Notes under the pieces: model-generated
What the model was told of the DNA's origin: nothing
Seen by the model: the letters and a program-made list of their open reading frames with translations, nothing else
Database searches by the model: none
Part shown: piece after piece, positions 40,317 through 49,226 of the stretch
Layout of the letters: each line of letters begins with the position of its first letter
Numbering within the stretch: the first letter of the stretch is position 1
Assembly (NCBI GenBank): GCA_963828075.1
Contig: CAWHDH010000021.1
Span: forward strand, 1,736,001 to 1,800,000
Length of the DNA stretch: 64,000 nt
Source: JACCYI01 sp963828075
GTDB taxonomy: Bacteria; Actinomycetota; Thermoleophilia; Solirubrobacterales; Solirubrobacteraceae
Direction of reading: 5' to 3'
Program-made: the position numbers and the translations under genes

Positions 40317-42119
40317 ATGGACCGCGTTTCAGACCCGGCGATGCGCGTGTCCGACCTCATGGCTGTTTTCGACGACATCGACACACGGCGCCCGCGCACC
40401 AACGCGACCCGCACACACCGACTGCTCCTCGTCGAGGACGACCACCACGACGCCCTGCACGTGCGGGAGATGCTCCGCTCGGGCTGGGGAGCCGACGTCG
40501 ATCTCATCCATGTCGAGAGCCTCGAGGCCGCCTGCGAGCAGCTGACGGACACGTTCGTGACCTGCGTCCTGCTCGATCTCACGCTGCCGGAAGTCGACGG
40601 CCTCGAGGGCCTCGCCCGCCTGCGCGCCGCCGCGCCCGAGGTCCCGATCGTGGTGCTGTCCGACCGCGAGGACGAGACGACGGCGCTGCGCGCGGTCCAG
40701 GCCGGCGCGCAGGACTACCTGATCAAGGGCCGGGTCGACGACCACCTGGTCTCGCGCGCAGTCCGCTACGCCGTCGAGCGCAAGCGCTCCGAGGCGCAGC
40801 TGATGCACCAGTCCCTGCACGACGCGCTGACCGAGCTGCCGAACCGCTCGATGTTCCTCGACCACGTCGAGCTCGCCCTCGAGCGCTCGCAGCGCACCGC
40901 GAAGCGCATCGCCGTCCTCTTCGTCGACCTCGACCGCTTCAAGGTCGTCAACGACTCGCTCGGCCACGGCGCCGGCGACCGCCTCCTGGTCCTCGTCGCG
41001 ACGAGGCTGCGGGGCGTCACGCGCGAGGTGGACATGATCGCCCGCTTCGGCGGCGACGAGTTCACCATCCTCTGCGACGACGTCGGGAGCTCGGACGACG
41101 CGATCATCGTGTGCGAGCGCGTCGCCGAGGCGATCGCCGCGCCGTTCGCGATCGAGGGGACCGAGGTGTTCCTCACCGCGAGCGTCGGCATCGCGATGGC
41201 GCCCGAGGGCGCCGTCGCGACGGCCGACGGCCTCGTCCGCGACGCCGACGCCGCGATGCACCAGGCCAAGGCCCGCGGCGCGTCGCGCCACGAGCTCTTC
41301 GACGAGATGATGCGGACGACGGCCGTCCGCAAGCTGGAGACCCAGAGCTCGCTGCACCGCGCGCTCGAGCGCCGCGAGTTCCGGATCCACTACCAGCCGA
41401 CCGTCTCGCTCGCGACCGGCCAGGTCGAGGGGCTCGAGGCGCTGGTCCGCTGGCAGCATCCCGAGCGTGGCCTCGTCCCCCCGCTCGACTTCATCCCGCT
41501 CGCCGAGGAGACCGGCCTCATCGTCCCGATCGGGCGCTGGGTGCTCGACGAGGCCTGCGGCAAGCTCGCCTACTGGCGCGGCCTGCGCGAGGCGCGCGGG
41601 GACCGGACGCCGCTGTCGATGGCGGTCAACCTGTCGGCGCGGCAGCTGAGCCATCCCGACCTCGTCTCCGAGGTGGCCGAGGTGGTCGACCGTCACGGGA
41701 TCCCGCCGCACTGCCTCGTGCTCGAGCTGACGGAGTCCCTCGTCCTCGGCGAGGACGAGGCGACCTCGACGGCGTTCGACGCCCTGCGGGCGCTCGGCGT
41801 GCGCCTGGCGATCGACGACTTCGGCACCGGCTACGCGTCGCTGTCCGCGCTCAAGCGCTTCCCCGCCGACGTGCTCAAGATCGACCGCGCCTTCGTCAAG
41901 GGCCTCGGGCTGGACTCGATGGACACGCCGATCGTCGCGGCGGTGATCGGGCTCGCCCACGAGCTCGGTCTCGTGGCGGTCGCCGAGGGCGTGGAGACGC
42001 TGCGCCAGGTCCAGGTCCTGCGGCGCCTGAAGTGCGACGTGGCTCAGGGTCACCTCTTCGCCCGCGCCCTCCCGGCCGCGGACATCGACCAGATCCTGAT
42101 CTCCGGCCTGTCCGTGTAG
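40317..42119 (+). CDS. REC-GGDEF-EAL response regulator (c-di-GMP turnover)
   Basis: The 600-residue protein has a receiver domain (residues 35-150; acidic pair LLVEDDHHD, phospho-Asp LLDLTLPEVDG, Lys in YLIKGRV), GGDEF (165-325, ARFGGDEFTIL and VDLDRFKVVNDSLGHGAGD) and EAL (340-595). All EAL catalytic elements are intact: EALVRW, LELTES, IDDFGTGYAS, LKIDRAFV and AVAEGVET. It can therefore be expected to both make and break c-di-GMP under control of phosphorylation. No cognate kinase gene is adjacent. It contrasts with the other GGDEF-EAL protein here, whose EAL site is altered. Confidence 0.93.
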   Translation: MDRVSDPAMRVSDLMAVFDDIDTRRPRTNATRTHRLLLVEDDHHDALHVREMLRSGWGADVDLIHVESLEAACEQLTDTFVTCVLLDLTLPEVDGLEGLARLRAAAPEVPIVVLSDREDETTALRAVQAGAQDYLIKGRVDDHLVSRAVRYAVERKRSEAQLMHQSLHDALTELPNRSMFLDHVELALERSQRTAKRIAVLFVDLDRFKVVNDSLGHGAGDRLLVLVATRLRGVTREVDMIARFGGDEFTILCDDVGSSDDAIIVCERVAEAIAAPFAIEGTEVFLTASVGIAMAPEGAVATADGLVRDADAAMHQAKARGASRHELFDEMMRTTAVRKLETQSSLHRALERREFRIHYQPTVSLATGQVEGLEALVRWQHPERGLVPPLDFIPLAEETGLIVPIGRWVLDEACGKLAYWRGLREARGDRTPLSMAVNLSARQLSHPDLVSEVAEVVDRHGIPPHCLVLELTESLVLGEDEATSTAFDALRALGVRLAIDDFGTGYASLSALKRFPADVLKIDRAFVKGLGLDSMDTPIVAAVIGLAHELGLVAVAEGVETLRQVQVLRRLKCDVAQGHLFARALPAADIDQILISGLSV

Positions 42120-42161
42120 GCCGAAGATCGCCGCCCGGTGTGCCCGGGTACGCTTCGCCGC

Positions 42162-43628
42162 ATGGCCGACGTCGCGATGCCCCGCCTGTCCGACTCGATG
42201 GAGGAGGGCACGATCCTCAAGTGGCTGAAGTCGGACGGGGACGACGTCAAGCGCGGCGAGGAGCTCGTCGAGATCGAGACCGACAAGGCCAACATGACCT
42301 ACGAGGCCGACTCGGACGGCACGCTGTCGATCGTCGCCCAGGAGGGCGACACGCTCCCGGTCGGCGAGACGATGGCGCGGATCGGCGAGGCGGCCGAGTC
42401 GTCGGCGGAGGACGAGGAGGAGGACACCGGGGACGAGGAGCAGCCCGAGGCCGAGGAGCAGGACGGGGACGAGGAGAAGCCCACCGACCAGGACGCGGAC
42501 GAGGAGGAGCCGGAGGCCGAGGAGGGCGACGAGGAGCCCGAGGCCGAAGACGACGCGGAGGAGCCCGAGGCCAAGCAGGGCGACGAGGAAGGGCGACCCG
42601 GGGCCGAGGATGACGAGGAAGAGCCCGAGGCGGAGCAGGACGAGGAAGAACCCAAGGCCGAGGAGGAGCCCAAGGCCGAGGAGGGCGGCGGCGACGGGCG
42701 CGTGAAGGCCTCGCCGGTGGCCAAGCGGATGGCACGCGACCTGGGCCTCGACCTGTCAGGCGTCGAGGGCTCGGGCCCCGGCGGTCGCATCGTCAAGGCC
42801 GACATCGAGGCCGCCGCGAAGGAGTCCGACGGCGACGACAAGGCCCAGGAGAAGGCGGAGCCGGAGGCCGAGAAGAAGCAGGGCGTGCCACCGGCGCCCG
42901 TGCCGGCGGCGGTCAAGGAGGGCGGCACCGCGAAGGGCGACGTCACGACGCAGGAGCTGACCAAGGTCCAGCAGGTCGTCGCGCGCCGGATGGCCGAGTC
43001 CAAGGCCACCGCGCCCGAGTTCGTCCTGCACGCCGAGATCGACATGGAGGCCGCCGTCGACTTTCGGCGCCAGCTCAAGGAGCTGTCGCTCAACGCCGAG
43101 CGCCCGGCCCCGTCGTTCAACGACATAGTCGTCAAGGCGTCCGCCCTCGCGCTGCGCGACTTCCCGCGCGCCAACGGCGCCTACCGCGACGGCCGGTTCG
43201 AGCTCTACTCGCGCGTCAACGTCGGCATCGCGGTCGCCGGGCAGGACGCCCTGGTCGTCCCCACGATCTACGACGCCGACCGCAAGACGCTCGGGGAGAT
43301 CGCGAGCGACGCCCGCGCGCTGGCCGAGCGCGTCCGCGCCGGGGCGATCACGCCGCCCGAGCTCTCGGGCGGGACGTTCACGGTCTCCAACCTCGGCATG
43401 TACGGCATGAAGTCGATCACCCCGGTCATCAACCCGCCGCAGGCAGCGATCCTCGGGGTGGGCGCGATGAACGAGCGGGCGGTCGTCCGCGACGGTCAGG
43501 TCACCGTCCGCCACATCATGGACGTCACGCTGGCCTGCGATCACCGGATCCTGTACGGCGCCGACGCCGCGGAGTTCCTGAGCCGGATCCGCGAGCTGCT
43601 CGAGCAGCCGCTGGCGCTCGCCCTCTGA
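42162..43628 (+). CDS. 2-oxoacid dehydrogenase E2 (dihydrolipoamide acyltransferase), acidic linker
   Basis: The 488-residue protein has an N-terminal lipoyl domain (lipoyl Lys in IETDKANMTYEAD), a peripheral subunit-binding domain (ASPVAKRMARDLGLDL, then GGRIVKADIE) and a C-terminal acyltransferase core with the His motif CDHRILYGADAA. The link between lipoyl and binding domains (residues 85-190) is almost wholly Glu/Asp with repeats of EEPEAEE type, instead of the usual Ala/Pro swinging arm. The ATG at 42162 gives MADVAMPRLSDSMEEG. A second E2 lies 5 kb downstream next to the E1 genes. The acyl substrate is not determined; pyruvate is the first guess. Confidence 0.92.
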   Translation: MADVAMPRLSDSMEEGTILKWLKSDGDDVKRGEELVEIETDKANMTYEADSDGTLSIVAQEGDTLPVGETMARIGEAAESSAEDEEEDTGDEEQPEAEEQDGDEEKPTDQDADEEEPEAEEGDEEPEAEDDAEEPEAKQGDEEGRPGAEDDEEEPEAEQDEEEPKAEEEPKAEEGGGDGRVKASPVAKRMARDLGLDLSGVEGSGPGGRIVKADIEAAAKESDGDDKAQEKAEPEAEKKQGVPPAPVPAAVKEGGTAKGDVTTQELTKVQQVVARRMAESKATAPEFVLHAEIDMEAAVDFRRQLKELSLNAERPAPSFNDIVVKASALALRDFPRANGAYRDGRFELYSRVNVGIAVAGQDALVVPTIYDADRKTLGEIASDARALAERVRAGAITPPELSGGTFTVSNLGMYGMKSITPVINPPQAAILGVGAMNERAVVRDGQVTVRHIMDVTLACDHRILYGADAAEFLSRIRELLEQPLALAL

Positions 43629-43638
43629 CCCAGGCTCG

Positions 43639-44316
43639 CTACGGGACGACGGGCGCCAGCAGGCCGTCGACGATCTTCGTCGTGTCGGCCACGACATCGT
43701 CCACCGTCTTGGTCGTCTCCTCGACGACCTGCTCGACGGGTGCGGTGACCGGGCCGGGCTGCGGGGTCGTGACGGCGTCGACGATGCGCTTGGCGCCTTC
43801 GACGCCGCGGGCGACGGGATCGGGGCGACGCCCAGGGGTCACGGGCTTCTGTTCGGGAGCCGGGGCGACGGCAGAGGCCGGGGCCGGGGCGGCGGGCTTC
43901 GGCGTGGACGTCGCGGGAGGCTTGTTCGGGGCGGTCCGCGGCGCCGTGCGGTTCGCGCCCGCGGAGCGCCGGGTGGTCCGGCTCCGCGTGGTCGGCGAGC
44001 GGCGTGCCGCGGGGGCACGGGCCGGCGCCGCGCCCGCGGCGACCGCGGCCGGCGTGCCGACGGTCGTGGCGGCGGGCGCCGCCAAAGCGGCCCGAGCGGG
44101 GGTGGGACGAGCGAGGCCGGTCATCGTGACGTCGTTCGTCGCGTCGCCGTCGCCGTCGCCCGGCCATCCGCGCACCGCGACGACACCCGAGACCGCCACG
44201 AGTACGATCACGCAGGCGATCACGAGCGACAGCCCGGCGCCCACGCTGGACAGTAAGCCTTTGTAGCCCATCCCCTTGGAGGATCGGTGCCCGGGACCTT
44301 CGGGACCATCGTACAT
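43639..44316 (-). CDS. Membrane-anchored Ala/Pro/Thr-rich protein
   Basis: This 225-residue protein has one membrane segment (LSSVGAGLSLVIACVIVLVA and on to residue 47) after a short cytoplasmic start, and then about 150 low-complexity residues rich in Ala, Pro, Thr and Arg. It ends with the helical stretch VVEETTKTVDDVVADTTKIV. Low-complexity extracellular regions of this type are often cell-wall spanning. The ATG at 44316 is used here; an ATG at 44271 (MGYKGLLSS) is an alternative. It follows the next gene by 13 bp. Confidence 0.65.
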   Translation of the reverse strand: MYDGPEGPGHRSSKGMGYKGLLSSVGAGLSLVIACVIVLVAVSGVVAVRGWPGDGDGDATNDVTMTGLARPTPARAALAAPAATTVGTPAAVAAGAAPARAPAARRSPTTRSRTTRRSAGANRTAPRTAPNKPPATSTPKPAAPAPASAVAPAPEQKPVTPGRRPDPVARGVEGAKRIVDAVTTPQPGPVTAPVEQVVEETTKTVDDVVADTTKIVDGLLAPVVP

Positions 44317-44329
44317 CCGTCCAGGCGGT

Positions 44330-44929
44330 CTAGCGAAATCCCCCGTGGACCTGATATGCGGCGTTGGGGACCTGCTCGGGATCGCGCACCAGGCCCGCCG
44401 GGCGCTGGTCCGTGCGCACGAAGAGACAGAGCCACCGGCGCGGGTCCGAGCCGGGGACGCACGACCGGTAGACGTCCGCCTTGAGCCGCATCACGTCGAT
44501 CTCCGCGACCCGCTTGCGGTACTCGGCCGGCGCCTCGTGCGCGACGTACTCGCTCGTCCGCAGGGCGGCGGCGGCGCGGTCGCGCGCCTCGGCGGCGACC
44601 GCAGGCCGGTGCACGAGACCGGCCACGACGAGGCCCGCGGCGATGAGGCCGATCAGCGCAGTGCCGCCGTAGTTCTCGGCGATCGGCTTCGGGAGGTCGG
44701 GGCGCCGCCGCCGGATCCGGCGGGCGGCGAGCGGCGCCAGCACGGCGACGGCGACCAGGTTCGCGAACCCGGCGATCAGCACGCCGCCGACGAACGTGCC
44801 GGGGCCCTCGTCGTAGGGCGGGAGGTTGAGCAGCACGACGCCGTCGAGCAGCGTCAGCACGGCGAACACCGGCCACAGCCACGCTCCGCGCATCCGCCAG
44901 CGCAGGCGGGTGGCCCACTCGCGCTCCAT
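44330..44929 (-). CDS. Membrane protein of unknown function, 199 aa
   Basis: Three membrane segments (LWPVFAVLTLLDGVVLLNL, FVGGVLIAGFANLVAVAVLA, GTALIGLIAAGLVVAGLV) are followed by a soluble C-terminal part with two Cys in VYRSCVPGSDPRRWLCLFV. No domain is recognised. It is the upstream partner of the low-complexity membrane protein and is divergent from the E1-alpha gene across 132 bp. Confidence 0.7.
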   Translation of the reverse strand: MEREWATRLRWRMRGAWLWPVFAVLTLLDGVVLLNLPPYDEGPGTFVGGVLIAGFANLVAVAVLAPLAARRIRRRRPDLPKPIAENYGGTALIGLIAAGLVVAGLVHRPAVAAEARDRAAAALRTSEYVAHEAPAEYRKRVAEIDVMRLKADVYRSCVPGSDPRRWLCLFVRTDQRPAGLVRDPEQVPNAAYQVHGGFR

Positions 44930-45061
44930 CGCTCAAGCGTAGTCCGGGAGCCGCCGTCCACTACCCTTCCCGCGACCGCGCCGGAGATCCCGGGCGGGAC
45001 CCACGAGCAGCGGCGCCGGCGATCCCGGGCCGCGCTGTCCAGGACGAGAGAGGACTCTTAG

Positions 45062-46102
45062 ATGGCGACCGAGACGGCCGAAGCCGCCGTATCCGCGCAC
45101 CTCACCACGGAGGATCGCGTCGGCCTGCTGCGGGCCATGCTCACGATGCGCGGCATCGAGGAGCGGGCGATGACGCTCTACCGCCAGGGCAAGGTCCCGG
45201 GCTCCTTCTACGACGGCTACGGCCAGGAGGCCGTCTCCGCGGGCGCGGCCTGGGCGATGGCCCCGCAGGACCGCCTGTGCATCCTGCACCGCGACCTCGC
45301 CGCCCACGTCATCCGCGGCGTCACGCCGGCGCGCATCTTCGCCCAGTACATGGGCCGCGAAGGCGGCGTCACCGGCGGCCGCGAGGGCAACGTCCACTTC
45401 GGCGACCGCAACCTCGGCTGCGTCGGGATGATCTCGATGCTCCCCGACATGATGCTCGTCGCCGCCGGCATGGCGATGGCGTTCAAGCTGCGCGACGAGG
45501 CGCGCTGCGCGATCACGTGGTTCGGCGACGGGTCGACCTCCCGCGGCGACTTCCACGAGGCGATGAACTGGGCGGGCGTCCAGCGCCTCCCGGTGATCTT
45601 CATCCTGGAGAACAACCAGTACGCCTACTCGACGCCCGTCGACCAGCAGTTCGCGGTCAACCCGGTCGAGCGCGCTGCGGCCTACGGCTTCCCGGGCTTC
45701 AGCGTCGACGGCAACGACCCCGAGGCGATGTTCGAGGCGACGCGCGTGGCGCGCGAGCGCGCGATCGCCGGCGAGGGCCCGACGATGCTCGAGGCGCTGA
45801 CCATGCGCATGCACGGCCACGCCGCGCACGACGACATGAAGTACGTGCCCAAGGAGAAGGTCGAGGAGTGGCGCCTGAAGGACCCGATCGACCGCCAGGA
45901 GCGCCGCGTCAAGGAGCTGGGCATCGACACCGCCAAGCTGCGCGAGGAGATCAAGGCGGAGATCGAGGCGGGCGTCGAGGAGGCGCTCGCGATGGCGATG
46001 CCCGATGGCGCCACCGCGACCGACCGGCTGTTCGCCGACGAGCCGGCGCTGCTGTCAGATGGCCAGGGTCCCTGGAGCGGATTCGCGGAGGGCAAGTCCT
46101 GA
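45062..46102 (+). CDS. 2-oxoacid dehydrogenase E1 component, alpha subunit
   Basis: The 346-residue subunit binds thiamine pyrophosphate for decarboxylation of a 2-oxoacid (pyruvate, acetoin or branched-chain type). The TPP motif begins FGDGSTSRGDFHEAMNWA and closes with ILENNQYA; GGREGNVHFGD and RMHGHAAHDDMKYV (phosphorylation-loop region) are also conserved. The ATG follows an AGAGAGGA site. It starts a three-gene operon E1-alpha, E1-beta, E2, with overlaps of one base or more between genes. Confidence 0.94.
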   Translation: MATETAEAAVSAHLTTEDRVGLLRAMLTMRGIEERAMTLYRQGKVPGSFYDGYGQEAVSAGAAWAMAPQDRLCILHRDLAAHVIRGVTPARIFAQYMGREGGVTGGREGNVHFGDRNLGCVGMISMLPDMMLVAAGMAMAFKLRDEARCAITWFGDGSTSRGDFHEAMNWAGVQRLPVIFILENNQYAYSTPVDQQFAVNPVERAAAYGFPGFSVDGNDPEAMFEATRVARERAIAGEGPTMLEALTMRMHGHAAHDDMKYVPKEKVEEWRLKDPIDRQERRVKELGIDTAKLREEIKAEIEAGVEEALAMAMPDGATATDRLFADEPALLSDGQGPWSGFAEGKS

Positions 46103-47067
46103 TGCCGACGATGACCTACCTGCAGGCGATCTCCGACGCGATGCGCGAGGAGATGCGCGCCGACGAGACCGTGTTCGTGATGGGCGAGGACATCGGTGTC
46201 TTCGGCGGCGCGTTCAAGGTGACCGACGGCTTCATCGACGAGTTCGGCGCGAAGCGCGTGATGGACACGCCGCTGGCGGAGTCCGGGATCATCGGCACCG
46301 CGGTCGGCGCGGCGGTCGAGGGGCTCAAGCCGATCTGCGAGATGCAGTTCTCGGACTTCATCGCCTGCGGCTTCGATCAGTTGATCAACATGGCGGGAAA
46401 GATGTACTACCGCCAGGGCCTCTCGGTGAACATCACCGTCCGGCTCCCCAGCGGTGGCGGCTTCTCGGGTGGGCCGTTCCACTCGCAGAACCCCGAGGCG
46501 TGGTTCATGCACTCGCCCGGGCTGAAGATCGTCGCGCCGAGCACCGCCGAGGATGCCAAGGGATTGCTGGTCAAGGCGATCCGCGACCCGAACCCGGTGC
46601 TCTTCATGGAGCACAAGCACCTCTACCGCCGGGTCAAGGGCGACGTGAAGACCGGGACCTATGAGACCCCGTTCACCGCGCGCGTGGCGCGCGAGGGCAC
46701 GGACCTCGTGGTCATCGCCTACGGCGCGATGGTGCACACCGCGCTGGAGGCGACCGCGGACATCGACGGCGCCTCGATCGAGGTCCTCGACCTGCGCTCG
46801 CTCGTGCCGCTCGACGAGGAGGCGATCCTCGAGTCGGTCCGCAAGTGCTCCAAGGTGGTGATCGTCGACGAGGCCAACCGGACCTGCGCGGCCGGCGCCC
46901 AGGTCGCTGCCGTGATCGCCGAGAAGGGCTTCGAGGATCTCGACGGCCCCGTCGTCCGCGTGGCGTCGCCCGACGTCCCGATCCCCTTCTCCCCGCCGCT
47001 CGAGCAGGCGGTCCTGCCCCAGGTCGACGACGTCAAGGAGGCGTGCCGTGAGCTCCTCGCGTACTGA
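46102..47067 (+). CDS. 2-oxoacid dehydrogenase E1 component, beta subunit
   Basis: The 321-residue subunit completes the E1 heterotetramer. Signatures are TVFVMGEDIGVFGGAFKVT, DTPLAESGIIGTAVGAA and LRSLVPLDEEAI, with YGAMVHTALEA in the transketolase C-terminal domain. Its ATG overlaps the E1-alpha stop by one base (TGATG), and its 3' end overlaps the E2 start by 20 bp. Its substrate is shared with the alpha subunit. Confidence 0.94.
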   Translation: MPTMTYLQAISDAMREEMRADETVFVMGEDIGVFGGAFKVTDGFIDEFGAKRVMDTPLAESGIIGTAVGAAVEGLKPICEMQFSDFIACGFDQLINMAGKMYYRQGLSVNITVRLPSGGGFSGGPFHSQNPEAWFMHSPGLKIVAPSTAEDAKGLLVKAIRDPNPVLFMEHKHLYRRVKGDVKTGTYETPFTARVAREGTDLVVIAYGAMVHTALEATADIDGASIEVLDLRSLVPLDEEAILESVRKCSKVVIVDEANRTCAAGAQVAAVIAEKGFEDLDGPVVRVASPDVPIPFSPPLEQAVLPQVDDVKEACRELLAY

Positions 47068-48409
47068 AACGCTGATCGACGTCACGATGCCGCAGATGGG
47101 CGTCTCCGTCGTCGAGGGCACCATCGCCGAGTGGAAGAAGGAGCCCGGCGACTGGGTCGAGCGCGACGAGATCATCTGCTCGATCTCGACCGACAAGATC
47201 GACACCGACGTCGAGTCCCCCGCCACCGGCCGCGTCAGCGAGCTGCTGGTGCAGGTCGGCGAGACGGTCGAGGTCGGCGTCGTGATGGCGCGGATCGCCA
47301 CCGACGCCAAGCCGGGCGAGCCGCACGCGTCGGAGAACGGCTCGTCCTCGGGCGTGGTCGAGGGCGTGACCAGCGAGGCGTCCGCGCCGCTCGAGGCCCC
47401 GGGGGCCGCCGGCGAGCTGCAGGGCGACACCGCGGCGACCCACGACGCGACTGAGACCGCCCGCACGCCGGTCCCGCGCAGGGACGGCCCGCGGCGCTAC
47501 TCGCCCGTGGTGATGCGGATCGCCGCCGAGCACTCCATCGACCTCGAGCAGGTCGAGGGCACCGGCCGCGGCGGGCGCGTGCGCAAGCAGGACGTGCTCG
47601 CGTTCCTCGAGGACGGCGGCGGTGCCGCGGTGGAGGAACCGCCGATGCACATCGAGTCGCCCTACCAGCCGGACCCGATCCCGCCGAAGCCGAAGGCCGC
47701 GGAGGCCGCCCCCGCCCCGGTGGCGGGCGACCTCGGCCCCGTCACCCAGGCGCCGCTCTCGCGGATGCGCCGGAACATCGGCCGCCGGATGCTCGAGTCG
47801 CTGCAGAACACGGCGACCTGCACGACGATCGTCGAGTGCGACATGAGCCGCGTCGAGGCGGCGCGCGCCACGACGGGGCTCACGTACCTGCCGTACGTGG
47901 CGCGGGCGACGATCGAGACGCTGCGCGATGGGTTCGGCACGCTCAACGCCACGCTCGAGGGCGAGACGTTCACGCAGTACGAGTCGATCCATCTCGGGAT
48001 CGCGGTGTCGCTGGGGTCCGGAGGGCTCATCGTGCCGGTCATCCACCACGCGCAGGACCTGTCGGTGGAGGGGCTCGGCAAGCGAATCAAGGAGCTCGCG
48101 GGCAAGGCCCGCACGAACTCCCTGACGCCGGACGACGTCCACGGCGGCACGTTCACGATCACGAACCCCGGCCTCTACGGCGCGGTGCTGGCGACGCCGG
48201 TGATCAACCAGCCGCAGGTGGCGATCCTGGACTCCGAGGCGGTGGTCAAGCGGCCGGTGGTGGTGACCGACGAGCTCGGCAACGACTCGATCGCGATCCG
48301 CCCGATGACCTACTTCTGCATGTCGTGGGACCACCGGGCGCTCGACGGCGCGCTGGCCGCCCAGTTCCTCACCGCGCTGCGCAAGCGGCTGGAGGCGCTG
48401 CCGGTTTAG
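47048..48409 (+). CDS. 2-oxoacid dehydrogenase E2 (dihydrolipoamide acyltransferase), operon-linked
   Basis: The 453-residue E2 has one lipoyl domain (Lys in STDKIDTDVESP), a Ser/Glu/Ala/Thr linker, a subunit-binding domain (YSPVVMRIAAEHSIDLEQV, then GRGGRVRKQDV) and a catalytic core with MSWDHRALDGALAA. The GTG start lies inside the E1-beta 3' end, so it is translationally coupled. This is the E2 of the neighbouring E1; its linker and core differ clearly from the E2 at 42162. Similarity to the actinobacterial pyruvate/oxoglutarate and branched-chain E2 types leaves the substrate open. Confidence 0.93.
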   Translation: MSSSRTETLIDVTMPQMGVSVVEGTIAEWKKEPGDWVERDEIICSISTDKIDTDVESPATGRVSELLVQVGETVEVGVVMARIATDAKPGEPHASENGSSSGVVEGVTSEASAPLEAPGAAGELQGDTAATHDATETARTPVPRRDGPRRYSPVVMRIAAEHSIDLEQVEGTGRGGRVRKQDVLAFLEDGGGAAVEEPPMHIESPYQPDPIPPKPKAAEAAPAPVAGDLGPVTQAPLSRMRRNIGRRMLESLQNTATCTTIVECDMSRVEAARATTGLTYLPYVARATIETLRDGFGTLNATLEGETFTQYESIHLGIAVSLGSGGLIVPVIHHAQDLSVEGLGKRIKELAGKARTNSLTPDDVHGGTFTITNPGLYGAVLATPVINQPQVAILDSEAVVKRPVVVTDELGNDSIAIRPMTYFCMSWDHRALDGALAAQFLTALRKRLEALPV

Positions 48410-48413
48410 CGGC

Positions 48414-49142
48414 TCATCGCACGCAGATCGCGTACGCGGTAAGGAACGCGGTGCCCACGCCGATGCCGCCGACGTTGCGGGCGCGCGTGAACCACTGCGA
48501 CTGGTCGGACGGGCTGCTGCGGAAGAACGGCCGGCTGACGGCGACGCTCACGTCGCCGTCGTTGCCCGGATTCACGAACGCGTGGTAGCCGCCGCCGCTG
48601 ATGTCCCAGCCAATCGGGCAGAACGCGCGAGATTCGAGGTCCGCGCCCTGGCCTCCACTGTCCTGCGGTCCGTTCTCGACCTGGATCCGTGAGAACCCGA
48701 TGGCGTCCGGCGCCAGGTCCGCGGGCGCGATGCTGCCGTCCGCGATGTGCGAGCCGGTGAGCGTGCCCTTCGTCAGGTCGGCGCCCGTCAGCGACGCGTT
48801 GCGCACGTTGTCCCCGGTCACGGTGTTCCCCGCGAGGTCGATCCCCCGTATCTGGCCGTCGGCGATGTCGTAGGTGGTCAGGGTGCCGGGGGCTTCAGGG
48901 GTGCCGTAGGTGGCGTTCGCTGCCTGGCCCGCGACGTCGTACGTCGTGATCAAGCCGTTGACCGGCGGCGTCGACGACGTCGCCGCCCTGCCGCGGATGT
49001 CGGCGCCCGTGAGCGTCTCGTCCTGGATGTTCGCGCCCGTCCACTCGTTGACGGCGAGCGCGGTTCCCCCCATCGCCATGAACAGCGCCAGCGTGGATAC
49101 GACGTTCGCGTAGCTCAGACGAGAGCCGCCGCTGTTCCTCAT
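48414..49142 (-). CDS. Secreted pentapeptide-like repeat protein
   Basis: The 242-residue protein starts with a short basic region and a hydrophobic stretch (LSYANVVSTLALFMAMGGTA), a signal or anchor. The middle part contains loosely repeated five-residue units resembling pentapeptide repeats (NASLTGADLTKGTLTGSHIA, then DGSIAPADLAPDA). The C-terminal domain has two Cys (AFCPIGW and AICVR). A GGGAGGG site precedes the ATG at 49142. Surface exposure is likely; function is unknown. Confidence 0.75.
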   Translation of the reverse strand: MRNSGGSRLSYANVVSTLALFMAMGGTALAVNEWTGANIQDETLTGADIRGRAATSSTPPVNGLITTYDVAGQAANATYGTPEAPGTLTTYDIADGQIRGIDLAGNTVTGDNVRNASLTGADLTKGTLTGSHIADGSIAPADLAPDAIGFSRIQVENGPQDSGGQGADLESRAFCPIGWDISGGGYHAFVNPGNDGDVSVAVSRPFFRSSPSDQSQWFTRARNVGGIGVGTAFLTAYAICVR

Positions 49143-49226
49143 GATGCCCTCCCGAGGCGAGGTTTGACCGACTCTAACCGCGGCGCGCAGGGCGTGCAGG
49201 GTTTGGGCGTGCGTACGCTCCTGGCC

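Noticed and set aside
42420..42740. Frameshift in the acidic linker of the first E2
   Set aside because: The lipoyl domain before it and the subunit-binding and catalytic domains after it are in one frame.
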